A stretch of 64,000 nucleotides of DNA from Magnaporthiopsis rhizophila (lineage: Eukaryota > Ascomycota > Sordariomycetes > Magnaporthales > Magnaporthaceae), in NCBI GenBank assembly GCA_003049465.1, contig PYSS01000063.1:62001-126000 (forward strand), written 5' to 3'. The notes beneath the pieces were generated by a model, which made no database searches, had not been told where the DNA came from, and worked only from the letters and a program-made list of their open reading frames with translations. Below are positions 21,859 through 34,665 of this stretch, piece after piece. Position 1 is the first letter of the stretch. Each line of letters starts with the position of its first letter. The position numbers were made by a program, and so were the translations under genes.

Positions 21859-24168
21859 TTACGGCCACGACCGCGGCAGCGGCACCGACGACAACAATCA
21901 CGTACACAACACACCAGCGGCGGAAGCCCAATTGCGGGCTTGGCGATCGGCCACCGAGACAGGACCCCAGGCCCCGGTAGGCACAGCAGACAGAAACAGA
22001 AGAGGGCGGATAGACAGAACATGCGGGCAACGAGGAGAGAGAGAGAGGGAGAGAGAGAGATGGGCACGCGCAGCAACATGCCCAAACTCGGGCATGCGAG
22101 AGCCGCCCCGAGAACACACCTTCCTACCGTGTCTCACTCTCTCCTTATCCCTCCCGGCCGGCCAGCGGGCAATGAGAGAGAGAGGATGCAAGGGCGTGGG
22201 TGAAATCCCTTTTTCCCTCCCGCCGAGGTCCTCCCGACGGGCTCGACTTTCTGGCGTCGCTCTTTGTACTATAGGTACCCCTGTTACGGCGTTGGGCGGC
22301 AAAGGAGTTAACATTTGGAAAAGCGCGCCACGTGGCGACGAGGGGAACAAAAACAACAGGATTGGCGCAACGAGGAATGTATTCTTTCTTTTGTTTTTCA
22401 TTCTCGTATCATTTTCCTTTTTTTCAAAAATCATAATCATGTCCTCTCCTACCCGATCTCTTTTTTTTTTCTGGTCATAATCACTTTCCTTATCATGGAC
22501 ATCGAAGTGGCGTTCATACCACATCAAATTCTTTATCTTCCCTCTCCGCGGAGCACCCCCACTGTCTCTTCGATGCTGTGATGCTCTCTGCTTGCCGCCT
22601 AAATGAGGCACGATGAGTAACTACCGAGTGACAAAGATATGGCATGGTGCCGGGTGGAGGACGAAATGTGGCAGGATAGGGCTGGGCGTGGGCGGTGCGT
22701 AGGGTCTCTAAGACGCTGGGCTGGATTTGATATTGAGGTGGATGCGACGGCTGGAAGGGGGCTTGCACTAACATCCCTGGTCCTCCAAGGGTCGGCGCTC
22801 AGCTGAGGAGGATACCGCTCCACGAGCTCACCATTGAGGGACAAATCTGGTCCAACGAAGCCCATGCCTCGTCTTTGCTGTGCTGCCTTGCTTGCACGCC
22901 TGCTTCTGCGCCTTTTTCTTACATTTTTGCTCCCCTCATAATCGTAGAAGGCTAACCTGGCTGGAGGTGGGCTATGTGACGTTGCTTACCGGAAGAACAG
23001 GGAACCAGAACAGAGCAGCTAATCATATCGTCGCCCTCTCGCACGAGGCGATCACTGTCGGTGTGGCCCGCATATGGTCGTGCATCTTGACCGGCGTCGC
23101 GCTCGGTTCCGAGCGGACAAAGCGAGGCGGAGACGCGCCGTCTCTTCTCCAATGGCCGCCCTACCATCGCATTCTACAGAGCTTGGTTGAGACGCCCCGG
23201 CCCCGTTTTCCGGCAAAGATACTGCCGCAAGGACGAGCGGGATGTAGCCAGGGTTGAACCCGGTAGGACGGGATGGCAGCGTCTCTGTGGTGCTGCTATA
23301 CGGGCGGAGCCACGAGCTGGAAGAAGGCCCATCCAGCAGCCTGCCCGCTCATTACCCCCACATGCGCCCACCACAACAACTCTTGGTGCTAGCGGAGTTG
23401 GCGTGTGGCCCGCCTTGATGAACCACATTGTATTTAGTATTGATAGCAAATATTCCGTATATCTACCCCCAACCCCACACCTGCCGGTCTCGACTCTGGC
23501 GGATAGGGACCGACCCATCGACGGCCCCGGCAGTTCACAGGAGGGGCGATCGCCTCCGCAGGAGCCTTACCGACTGCCTTATCCGGTACTAGCTTGCGAG
23601 CAAGAGGGTGCGCCTGCCCTGCCGGGCGTGGTCGGTGCAGCTTATATCCTGCAGCCCATCCTCGGACTCCAGCCAGTCCCGGCCGAACAAGCCCGGTGGA
23701 GGGTGCGGGCGGATCTCGGCGAGGTGATGAGCAGCAAATGCGGGCACTAGACCCAGCCTAGACATCGGCGCAAGGCGGTATGTATACCAAGAGCAATTGA
23801 TCTTAGCATCATGGTACCCTGTGCATTTGTAAACGCTATAATATGGCTTCACCATAACGGGTCCCCTTAACCATGATTGGTGTTGATCTTCATGATAGAG
23901 CCTGGTGACTGGGTGGTAGGTTTTCGTGAGTGAAGACTTCATCTCAGCTGCGGCTGCTGTGGGGGAGACCACCATGAGCTGCAAGACCCACCCGAGCTCG
24001 AAGAGCTCCAATGATATGGATCAATCGGGTCCCTCACGTGATTGCTCAGAATCAAAGGCTTGACGTACCGAGTGGAACGAGCAAAATTTGGCGCATCAGG
24101 CTTGCTGCTGCCAGGAGCGCGCCGAACACACCACATGGTCCCTTGAGCGAACCCCGCACGACGCAGAG
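21859..24168. other. gene-free stretch with GA and CT tracts
   Basis: Contains a GA-rich block around 22035-22062 and several CT-rich tracts. No supported gene on either strand. The right end is the promoter side of the uS7m gene. Confidence 0.5.
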
Positions 24169-25231
24169 ATGCCGCCGAGGTTAAATATCCTGACCTCGTG
24201 CAGAGCCCTCGCTCTCCGTCCCAGGAGGCCGGCCGCGCCGCCGCCTTGGCAGGCCCCCAGAGCCCTGCTCCTGCTCCGGCCATACTCCAACGATGCGCCG
24301 ACGGTGCCTCCGACTCAACCGGCCGCACCCCCGCCGCCCAGCCCCCCGCCCTCCGATGCCCCGGGCCCCAGCAAGGCAGCCCCGGCAATACCATCAGAAG
24401 ATTTTGACGTTGCGCTGTCCTCGTTGAAGGCGGGCAGGGCAGTTGTGGAAGAAGAGGTGGACGAAGGAGACATCATGGCCAACGAGGAGGCTCTGCGGCA
24501 GCTAGAGCGCATCTCATACGGCGTCGAGTCCTTCGACTCGGCCGAGGTCGGCCACAAGTACGGCGTTCCCGAGGTCCCGATACCCAGCGGGATGCACCTC
24601 AAGCACCGCTACCATCCGGTCCTGGAACAGATCACAAACCTGCTGATGAAGGACGGGAAAAAGAGCAAGGCGCAGAGGGTAAGAAACCCAGCCTTGCGTG
24701 CTCTTTGTTGAACAGCTGGCCCTCGGGACGGACCCTGGCTCAGGCAGGACGGTCTACTAAAACTTGATGGAATTTTGCGTCGCATTCTAGGATATGGCCA
24801 TGGTGCTGAACTTCCTCCGGACCATGCCCGCACCGAGGGTCAACCCGGCGCGACCTCTACTTCCGGGCGCGCCACCAGCCTCGCACCTGCCGCTGGACCC
24901 CATTACGTATCTGACGCTAGCCATAGACTCGGTCGCACCCCTGATCAAGATTCGCAACTTTGCGGGTCTCGCAGGAGGTGGCGCAAATTCGCCCGTCCCT
25001 TTTCCAATGTCGATCCGGCAGCGCCGCAGGGTAGCGTTCCAGTGGATACTGGAGCTGGTTAAGAAGAAGCAGTCCAAGGGCAGCGGGAGGACTCAGCTCG
25101 CGCACCGCATCGCCGAAGAGATTGTTGCTATTGTCGAGGGAAAGTCGTCGCTTTGGGATAGGCGGCTCATGGTTCACAGGCTGGGCACGACGGCGAGAGC
25201 AAACATTGCTGCCGTCATGAAGAGGCGATAA
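24169..25231 (+). CDS. RSM7: mitochondrial small-subunit ribosomal protein uS7m
   Basis: Join 24169-24678 and 24791-25231, giving 316 residues. Component of the mitochondrial small ribosomal subunit that binds the 3' major domain of the rRNA. The N-terminus is rich in Arg and Ala with few acids (MPPRLNILTSCRALALRPRR), as in a mitochondrial presequence, then a Pro-rich linker. The S7 domain starts near residue 150 (HPVLEQITNLLMKDGKKSKAQR) and continues after the intron with MAMVLNFLRTMP. It ends with LAHRIAEEIVAIVEGKSS and the closing VHRLGTTARANIAAVMKRR. The ATG at 24169 is chosen because the apparent upstream extension has no Met-led targeting sequence. Confidence 0.92.
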
Positions 25232-26931
25232 GGATAGGTATCCGCCCCGGCGGAGGATGGAATGACGAGCCGATAAGGGGCATGCATTCGGCGGGCGAGT
25301 GTACAAATATCACACCAAGTACATGTCGTATGAGCGAGCGGACATGTTTCGTTTCTTCTGCAGTGAGATGTCAGATGCTGGCCAAATGGCGACGGAAGGG
25401 GTACGGAACAGGTGGCGCCCCACTGTGCGGTGTGCTGCTCACTCACAGCGGTGTGAATCTGGATGGCTGGACGCACCACAGGATACTTGGATGTCACACC
25501 AACACCTCACTGGCTTAGCCGGCTATGTCCGTCGCATTCTTTCATTGCGGTCGCTCTGCACGTGTCCAAATAGACATACATCATTGTCCGGAGATAAGAC
25601 AGACCCCTGGCCATAACGGCACTACCGGAAGGAGAGGGTATCACAGCAGGGGAGCGGAAGCCAGATCTCCGAAGCAGACCGTCGTTCATATTATTCGCCC
25701 AATGCAATTGTCGGAGAGACAAAAAAATATTCAATTTGGTCTAATGTATGTAGAGTCGTCTAATAATGCACATGGAAGCCGCAAGCTCCGGCCTTCAAGT
25801 GAAATGTGCCAATTCGTCATTGATCGGGCAGGCGGCCCATGCTGGTTGGGCAGCGAAGGAAGGGTCAAAATCGCCCACAATCCCCACTCTCACAGGCTGG
25901 CTGCCCCGCTGAGCTAAGATTCAGGAACGCTATTGCAGCGCGGAAAGCAAGAAAGATCCCTGGCCGAATCTAGAAGGAGCTGGTACTGTGCCTGCCCCTT
26001 TGCAGAAGGAAGAAAAAAAAAATCACAAAAACGGATAGCTGTTCGCTCCTCTTAATCGCATCATCGTCAGCAGCACCTTGCCTACTTGACCACGTCCCTG
26101 CGCAACAAGAGTCGTTTGATTTCTCTGATATTTGTCCCCCCTCAATCCCTCGCCTGGTTACCCTTGCGAGTCAGTTTTGCGTGTCTGGGGAAAGCACTTA
26201 GGTTTCTTGTCTGCTTCAAGCTTTTTTTCCTCGCTCTTCCACCTGCTTCCCTTTTGGTAGTGGCAGCCGAGCGCTCGCCCCGTCCATCCTCGGCGCTGTC
26301 CTCCTACGCGGCCGTTTGTCTTGGCAAACGATTTGGAAACAGTCACCCACCACCTGCCCACGCCACAGGGAACGGAGGCCTCTGCTGCACGAAACAGGAG
26401 GGCGCTTCTGGCTCCGCTATGGTGTAAAAGTCAGCCTGCCTCCAAAACTGCAACTCTCCGGCCCCCAGTCTTCCCTGCGATCACACGATGCTATTTCTGC
26501 TCGAAGAAATCCTCGACATCGCCCTGCAGCGTCCGACCATCATCCCCCGCTAGAACACAGCAAAACCGCCCAGGCCCCGTCTGTCTGCCCGCCTGCTCAA
26601 CAACCTTTCCGCCTCTGCACTTATCCGGGCATCCGTACTGCAGCACCCACCGTGTCTCACAGAAGCACGCCGCAACAGAGCTCCCCCACACCCGACCTCA
26701 GCACCGGTTAATCGCCCCAAAGCTGTCGCTCGATCGCAGACTCGCCCCAACAAAGGACAAACGACATTTTGCCTTGCTTGCGGCTTCAGACATCGCCCAA
26801 GGCTCAGCTCTGCCTGGAGTGCGTCGTTCTTCCCGAGTCGCGGCCTCGGCTGCCCTCGAACTCGGATCCCTGCCGTCTCCTCGGCAAAAGCACCAGGCTT
26901 CCCAACGACGAAGGCGCGCCCGACCGGCAAC
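25232..26931. other. intergenic and probable long 5' leader of the USP gene
   Basis: No coding frame is convincing. The last kilobase before 26932 is C- and CT-rich with few purine tracts, like a long transcribed leader of a fungal gene. Confidence 0.45.
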
Positions 26932-29384
26932 ATGGCCCAACCTATGAGCATGGAAGCAATGCTCGACGAGGAGCGCCGCGAGGTTTTGGCGCTCCTCGAG
27001 GGATCGGCGGCTGCTAGACACAGAGGCCCCGCCTCCATCAGCGGCCGCTCACAGTCTCCCTACTCGACGGGGCCTCGCTCCCCGGTGCGCAGCATGCTGG
27101 ATTACGACGAGCCCTCGCCCTCCGCGTCCAGCAATGCCGCGGGCGTGCGAAACAGCCCCCGTCCTAGCCCCCGCCCTCGACCAGCCCAAATCGCCCCGGT
27201 CAGGAGCATGCTCGACTTCGACGCCCCTCCGGTCGCGCCCAAACCGGTCCGGAGCATGCTGGACCCTGACAGCCCTCCGCTGAGGGCCAAGCCGTCCATT
27301 AGCGCACAGACGTCGCCTGTCTCGAGTCCCCGGTCGCATACCGCCAGCGTACCCACGGTTCAGCACCCGCGTAGCTTCTCGGATGCGGCATCCAAGCTGG
27401 CAGACTTCGGGCCCCGGTCGCCGGCGCTCCCCGACCCCACCGCGGGCTACCAGTTCTCGGGCATCATCACGAACCACGCCGGTCAGGCGCTCCCGAAGCG
27501 GGTCACGCAGGGTAGCAAGCGGAGCGTCATGTCCGAGCTGATGCGTGGTGGGGACGTGGGGTCCCTCGGCATCCCGACCGACAAGGGCCGGCCCTACTCG
27601 ACCATTGGTCCGTCTGCGCATCCGCCCAAGCCGTCAAGGACGTCAAAGTCCAAGTCGCCGCATGGCCGGCTGGGTATGCGCTCGCAGTCCCCCGGCATGC
27701 TGCTCTCTGGTAGGCACCTGAGCCCAGCCGGGAGGGCGCTGGTTGACGAGACGCAAAAGCTGGACATGCACAACGCCTACCGCAGGTTGTCAGACGCCAA
27801 TCTGGCGAGATCTGGGGGAAGCCTCGCAATCCTCTCCCGGACGAAGCGCCCCGGTGATGCCAACTCCACGGGACGGCTTGCCAAGGACTATGTTAGCCCT
27901 GATGGCGAAATTCTGCCTGAGGAGAGCAGCGACGAGGATCGGGGAAGCTTGTCGGACGAAGAGGGTGGTCGTGGGCGCAAAGCCAAAAGGAATTTTGACG
28001 GTAGCGACAATGGTAGCATCAAGAGCCCCGTCTTCGACCCTTCACAGCAGAGAACGTCGCAGAGTTTGCTTGCCGCGGCCGAGGAAGAGCGTATGTCCTT
28101 CCCCTGACTTTGCGCCTGCCACCATTCAGTGCTCCAGGAAGCCGCAGAAGTGCAGTGAGAAAGGCTAACACGATGTTTTGGAAAAACAACAGGTATTCAA
28201 GTAGCGGCCTCGCGCCCTGCGCATCAGTACAGGTCTCTCCTCGATGAGCCTGCAATCACGGTCACCAACGCGGCGGGCAGCCGGGGAAAGCAGGTCAAGC
28301 CCGGTATACATCCCGTTACCAGCTTTGAAATCAACTCGTCCGCCTCGGGCATCCGCACGCCTATGGATTCGGACACGGAGGCCGACTTCAGCGATATCAA
28401 GCGGGCGCAGAAGCTCACCCTCACGATGACGCCGGTCATTGACTCACCAGAGTCTCATCGGGCCATCCGGATCATCTACCGGGGCGACTATGCAAAGGTA
28501 GCCCAGGATGCCGAGAGCGAACACCGTCGACTGAAGAAGTATCTTGTCGCGAGCGATCTCAGCGAGGAGTCGACACACGCCATGGAATGGACTATCGGAA
28601 CTGTCCTGCGCGACGGCGACACCTTGCTAGCACTCTACTGTGTGGATGAGGAGATGGGCATTGGTGGGGGAGATAACAGCCAGGTGCCGGACGATCCCAA
28701 GGCGATGAAAGAGCAGGCGTCGGCCATCCACGCAGTCACCAACTTCAAGTCTTCGATGGTATTAGGCGGGGTCGGAGGGGGTTCGTCGCTGCTGCCGCTC
28801 CGTGGCTCGCCGCTGGTGAGATCACTCGATATCGGCGGCAGTGGGAACGGCACGGGTGAATCGTCGGCCTCGCCAGCTCCTTCGACAAAAGACAAGAGCA
28901 AGGCAGAGGAGGAGCGTGAACGGGCTATCGGCGACATCACCGAGAGAGTCACGAGGCTACTCCGCAAGACCAGGCTGCAGGTCCGAGTGATTGTGGAGGT
29001 CCTGCATTGCAAAAACCCCAAGCACCTGATCACCGAGGTCATCGATCTTGTCAGCCCCACGCTGGTGATCCTCGGCAGTCGAGGGCGGAGTGCCCTGAAG
29101 GGGTAAGTGTTCTTGGCCTGCAACTCTTGGCGATCGAGCGCCCAACTTTCCCGCGTCAACCCTTGACGGCAAGCAGGACCTTCTACTGACACTCTATTTT
29201 CCATCTCTCTAGTGTCATTCTAGGGTCTTTCTCCAACTATCTCGTCACCAAGAGCTCGGTTCCTGTCATGGTTGCGAGGAAGCGACTCCGCAAGCAGAGC
29301 AAGTACAAGCGCACAGTGGTTCCCCAGGTCAACAACATTGCAAATCCGACAGCACGCAGCCTCGCGAGCGCAAAGATCGACTAG
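26932..29384 (+). CDS. universal stress protein (UspA) domain protein with long disordered N-terminus
   Basis: Join 26932-28090, 28193-29102, 29213-29384, giving 746 residues. The first 400 residues are Ser/Pro-rich and probably disordered. They contain three copies of a VRSMLD motif (PVRSMLDYDEPSP, PVRSMLDFDAPP, PVRSMLDPDSPP). The USP domain starts near residue 510 with RRLKKYLVASDLSEEST and ends with VILGSRGRSALKGVILGSFSNYLV, which carries the G-2X-G-9X-G(S/T) nucleotide-binding signature. A poorly conserved, Gly/Ser-rich insertion separates the two halves of the domain. Related fungal proteins are long like this. ATP binding is predicted from the motif; the cellular role is unknown. The repeated short motif could be a docking or phosphorylation element. 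Confidence 0.88.
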
Positions 29385-29764
29385 GGGACTCGAAGCTCTT
29401 CTATGGCGAGCGGGCCCTCTTTAGCCCGCGAGTTTTTGAAGCAGGGGCTGGCTGGTCGAGGGTCTTTTTAGCCACACGCTTTTGCTTGTTGACTGGGTGG
29501 GATATGGGTCTCATCGCCCCCTACTCCTCCATTCGGGCGATGTAATTTTTTTTCTCTTTAGTGACCATGGCTGCTGATGGATTGTATTTTTATATGAGCA
29601 TTTAAGCTTGAATCAAGAAGAAGAGCGAGTTCCGGAATCGCCGGATCGTTGGAAGCCGGAGCCCAGCCTGGAATCAATGAAAAGCCCACCGAGGGAAGTG
29701 ATTCGAAGCACACGCAATTTCGTTGCAGGCGGTGCTCGAACGGCCCATTCATCCCTTGTCCATA

Positions 29765-29803
<39 letters not shown>

Positions 29804-31017
29804 AGCCTGAGCGACATATAAGTTATAGAGTATGGATGATTTACAGCAATTGGGGCCGGGTGGTTGCTGTAGTGAGCACCCACCCCACAGATATAGAAGA
29901 GGGCTTTAATGATAAAACTCCCCTCATATTCATTAAAGCGACTGCAGTTGCCATGGATGGCATGGATGCATTACATTACCAACCGGCCTGAGGTCCATTG
30001 ACGCCTTGGGGTTCGACTTTTGAACGTTTGCTGGATTCGGTGGTAGGCATTTGCTGGGTTTAAGATTCAGTGGGGTTGAGGGCGGGGTGCAGCATGAAAG
30101 GGACGAGGGGGGCCGCAGATCCCGAGTCGGTCTGGCTTCCGCCTGTGCCCACATGGGGCCCCATGGCGGACAGCATGGAGAGACCTGCCGCACATTAGCG
30201 TGCGTTGCTGAGGCGCCATGGAGCTTTTGCTTTGTTTCTCGTTTGGTGCAAACGCTCGCATGTTCTCCCCACCTCAGAAAGACCATTGACCACATGGAAG
30301 GGACGCGGTAGAAATATTCTGCATGTATGTAGGTGCTTTTAAACTTGGACTTTCATGCTTTTTCTTCTTTTCCGGCTAGGCTCGCTCCCGCCTTTCCCCC
30401 CCTTATCTGGTGCTTATAGGTTCCCGTCCCGTCAGCTGTCAAAAAGCTGCGAGAGCAAATGGAATCCATCCGCTCAATCTTCTTCGTCCACGTTTCGAGC
30501 TTCCCTTCTCCACCCACCCCAAAAGATGGGAAAACAAAAGCGGGTCTCCCGCCGGCATTGGCTGACTCAAAAAAGGTGGGGTGGGCTAACTTGCCCGCCC
30601 CGATGGTGTGGTCTCCAAAACGGTCGCTCCCTTGGAAGGACGCGCACGCCATTGGCTGCGCGCGCGTAACTCGAGGTCCCTGCTCCCCCAGCCTCTTGAA
30701 TTCGGCCCCTCTCCGCCCTTTCTTAACCATGGGAGGAGCTGCTGCTCCCCTTCTTCTTCGGGGCCACTGCGACTTGTGCGTGCCATTCACATATGGCTAA
30801 GCGTCGAATTCGAGTCTCGGTCTGGTGGCAAGAAAAAAGTCTGTCGCTTGTTTTGTGTTCCATTCACTCATGCTCGTCGCGTCTGCCTGTGGCGATCAGT
30901 TTTGTCCGTTTGCTCTCGAGGGTTCCCTTTCGCGTGTTTTGGCGGCAGCGGTGACCCACTTTCTTCTATCTCCTCCTTTTCTCGTCCTATCTTCCGCCCA
31001 CCGCCACCAGTCAGACG
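29385..31017. other. intergenic; (CT)16 microsatellite inside
   Basis: Holds the 3' region of the USP gene, a CT microsatellite and the promoter side of the next gene. No gene is supported. Confidence 0.5.
29769..29800. repeat. (CT)16 microsatellite
   Basis: Sixteen CT units in the intergenic region after the USP gene. Confidence 0.9.
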
Positions 31018-31200
31018 ATGCCGTCACTCCTGACCGTCAATAATAACGTGTCGCTCCTGACTGTGAACATTGCGCCGAGCACCTTTCTGGCCTCTTTCAT
31101 CCTGGCGCTGGTCTTTCTGTCCTTCTACGTCCCGACCTTGGCCTTCCGTCTGCCCGGGCTCCTTTTCCGCTCCAGAAAAGAGACCATCGACCCCTCAGCA
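31018..31200 (+). other. possible upstream exon or small membrane ORF
   Basis: An ATG at 31018 opens a frame with a strongly hydrophobic stretch (STFLASFILALVFLSFYVPT) and C-rich third positions, which looks coding. It is in a different frame from the main protein starting at 31421, and I see no canonical donor that would join the two. It may be an N-terminal exon, an upstream ORF, or chance. Confidence 0.35.
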
Positions 31201-31420
31201 GCAGCCGCCGCAAACGTCGTCGGCTACACCCGCGCCCGGAAACCACTACCTCCGGTCCCGGCCGTCGGTCCCGTCGACCTCCTCCAGGACCTGCCGTTGG
31301 TCCTAGCAGACCGCGCCGCCCTGGTCCTCCACGACATTCATCCGGAAGGCCAGCGCGAGCACCGGCGCCGCCAACGCCCGCGCTCCAGCACCAGCAGCAG
31401 CGGCAGCAGCGGCAGGAGGA

Positions 31421-33467
31421 ATGACGGCGATGGACCCGACGGATCATTTAGACGCCTCGCTTCAAGATTTCGAGCCGCCATCCTCCCCGCCCAGCCACGG
31501 GACGACGAGGTTCGCCGACCTCCACCAAGCTCACCTAGCCGGCGCGCAGTTGCAGCACTCGGCCTTCTCGAGTCGCCAAAGCGAGCCAGCCGACGCCGAG
31601 AGCTTGATGACCGACAGCGTCTCGAACGGCGGCTTCAGCCCGCCCGCCTGGAGGCGCCTGGGAAACGCTGATCGCTCGTCCGGCTTCTGGCGCAGCACCC
31701 CCGACCCCGCCGTCAAGAACGCCCCTCTCGGCGGCGCCGGCGCCCACACGCTGACGGCTAGGAGGTTGATGAGCCCCATATCGCGCGGGTCGTCGCCGGC
31801 CTTGGACCTCGACGACGACGACATGGATCTCGCCCGGCGCGGCATTAACGGCAACGAAGCAGATCTCCTCGAGCAGGCTATTAGGACCAGGTTACCGATG
31901 GGGTCCGTGAGCCCCGAGAAGGAGCGGAGTCCCGACCCTGACTTCACAAACCACACCAACGACACCACGATCAATGCTGAGGAGCAGCGCCAACAGCAGC
32001 GTCCGCTACATGGCAGAGCTCCCGACTCGCGCAGCCATAACCAACATCCCCAAGAAGAGACCCCAGACAACTGCATGTCTCCCCTACCTACAATTTCCCC
32101 CGTAACTCTCCGTATTCTCGGTCTGAGTTATTCCCTAGGCAGCCCGACTAACAGGCTTCGACTTGTCAATGGCCAGATATAAGATTTGCGGTACGCGCAG
32201 AAGTCCAACAAAAAACGGAGCCCATTGAGAATGCGCTCAGCTTTTGTCGCGCGAGATATGCCGCAGCGACAGGGACCTGGCTGCGGACGCTCTTCTCCGT
32301 GGCAGCGGCATTGATCTCGATCGGTCTGATGCGCTCCCTGTTCAGCCCAGCTGAACCTCGGCCCGTTCCGGATCTTGTCAAGGTGGCGGGCATCGCGCGG
32401 GCCTTTGAGCCCCTGATTTACTACTCGGAGAACGGGGCGCAGCAGGTTGGGGACCTCCAGGCCACCGGCGTCGCCGTCTGGGATCTCGGCGAGAGCGTCC
32501 GGTCCAGCAACATGACGTCGGCGCCGATTATCGTCAAGGAGCTCGACGACCTGAGCGACAGCCTCAAGACTCTGGCTGTCGAGCTGACCAAGTTCTTTGC
32601 CAACGTGGACGGCGATGTCGATGGGTGAGTGAGTGGGAGGCAGAGAGACGACGAGCGCTCTCCTGATCGACAGAATGCTGACTCCTACCGCTTAGTATTC
32701 TCATAGTCATGGACTGGGCACGTAGGGAGCTCACGCAGCTCAACCAGCAGCCGGCGCAGGCTCTCATCTCGGCGGCCTTTGACAACATCCACAACGTGCT
32801 CTCCAACGTGGGCGTGCTGGAGAACTCGGCGGGCGAGCCGACCAGGGTGGGCGCCGTGGTGACGTCGGTCATGGGCATGTCCGGGCCACAGCGGACGCGG
32901 GCGACAATCCAGCGCACCTTCAACGAGTTCCTGGGCGTGCTCGAGGAGGCCATCGCCAACGAGCTGCAGCATAGCCTGGCGCTCTTTGCGCTCTTCGAGG
33001 CCGTCGACCGCCAGTTCCTCAACCTGGCGCGCGCCGTGGTGCGCGAGTCCAACGCCCAGGACGAGCAGCACGCCGACCTGCTCAGCTCGCTGTGGGCGCG
33101 CGTGCTGGGGCCCGACGTCGGCCGCGTGCGCAAGTATGAGCGCAACATGGTGCTGCTGCAGAACGTGCGCGAGAAGACGGTGCGCAACAAGGGCGTCCTC
33201 GTCGAGCACAACCAGCGCCTGCTCGCCCTCAAGGCCAACCTCGAGACCCTCCGCCGCAAGCTCGTCTCGCCCCTCGTCCGCTCCGTCAACTCGTCCACCC
33301 TCTCGCTCGAGGAGCAGATCCGCGGCCTCGAGGACGCCGGCGGCTACCTCGACGCCGTCCGCACCCGCCAGAAAGGGAAGCTTATGGAGATCCTGTACGG
33401 CGGCGGCGGCGGCTCCGAGTCGGGGAGGCGCATGATCGAGGAGGATGGCCGTGCTGGGTCGCGGTAG
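31421..33467 (+). CDS. conserved fungal membrane protein, unknown function
   Basis: Proposed join 31421-32120, 32177-32624, 32696-33467, giving 639 residues. The N-terminal 230 residues are low in hydrophobics and probably disordered. A single membrane span follows (TWLRTLFSVAAALISIGLM). The C-terminal 350 residues are helical with coiled-coil character and conserved-looking blocks (FNEFLGVLEEAIANELQHSL, VREKTVRNKGVLVEHNQRLL, LRRKLVSPLVRSVNSS). I recall similar uncharacterised proteins in other ascomycetes, including an IRFAVRAEVQ motif just after the first intron. The first intron has a weak donor (GTCTGA) but a good CTAAC branch site, so that junction is tentative. The second (GTGAGT to TTAG) is firm. 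An upstream exon with another hydrophobic segment is possible. Confidence 0.75.
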
Positions 33468-34665
33468 CAACTATCTGCTGCTATTCTTTGCTCAAATCGC
33501 TTGAGCTTCATTTGCATCTGCTCCATTGTTTTCTTGGATTCGGGGCGTTGGGTATGGTTGGTTTTTTTCGCCCTTGGAGTAGGTGGGCTTTTCTTGTATC
33601 ATTTTCCTTGTGCTTCATCGCTACAAAAGGCCCGGATCGAGATTCGGTGTGTCTCGGAGGACTCGGGGGAATGAATGACTGTATGGTTCAGGGTTTATGA
33701 TCGTGTATGCGTAAAACGAATAGGCAGGGGGCAGGTAGTAGAGGGCCGCCGTCACTGGGTTGAATATCAATTCTCATCATGCATATCTGTTCGGCCTTGT
33801 TCGCAATAATAACATCAGGTGATTTTTCTCGAGGCACCAGCGTCAAGTCTCGAGTAAACCGAGCACCGCCAGACCACACCATATCTCTCAACCATTTCCC
33901 AACCCCGACAGTGAGGTGGCGCAACACATTTGACTCTGGATACAAACTCAGTCGTGGCATCATAAACAAACTTTTTGGATTCCTCTAATAAGCTAGCCAG
34001 CCACCCTAACCGAAGAAAACCCCTCCATGTGCACATCAACTATTCCTCATGAACCATCATCGTCAACTGATTCTGTTGGACCGATAAGTCCACCGAACCT
34101 CAGCCGTGGAAACAGGATAAGATGCAGAAGGTAAAGGTGCCTCCGGGGGTATTTCAGTCCTGTGTAGAACGCAAGCAAAAGTCCGGTCCCAGTCAAGACA
34201 AAACCGTAACCCCTAAACGCCGTTCGAGGGGGGGAAAAAGACGTCGCTGTCCACCGGAAAAATGTCCGGTGAAGAGTGCCCCAAGCCACAACCGCGCGCC
34301 TACCCCTTTTCTGACCAGTTTCCGACCAAAAAAAGAACAAGGGAAGAAAAAATAAAAAATATAAGAAAAGTGAGAGATGTGACCCAGGGGAAAAAAATAG
34401 TCTATCAGTACATGGTAAATGCTGTTGCAACTGCTGACAAGAGAAATCCCCCATATCTTCCCAAAGATCCGACTGGGCTCACTCTGTATTCAGTTCAGTT
34501 GCAACCCATGATTTGCGGCCCAAGAAAAGCACGACGGGAAAAAAAAAAAAAAAATATGAAAAACACCGACAAAAAAGGCGTAGGCATGCGATATGAAATG
34601 CATGGTATCATCTGTGAAAAGAAGTGGCCATCCGCACATATCGCTATCAGCAAGGACGTGGAGGC
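33468..34665. other. intergenic between convergent genes
   Basis: Lies between the 3' end of the membrane protein gene and the 3' end of Pab1. Contains A-rich patches near 34330-34560; nothing coding is evident. Confidence 0.5.
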
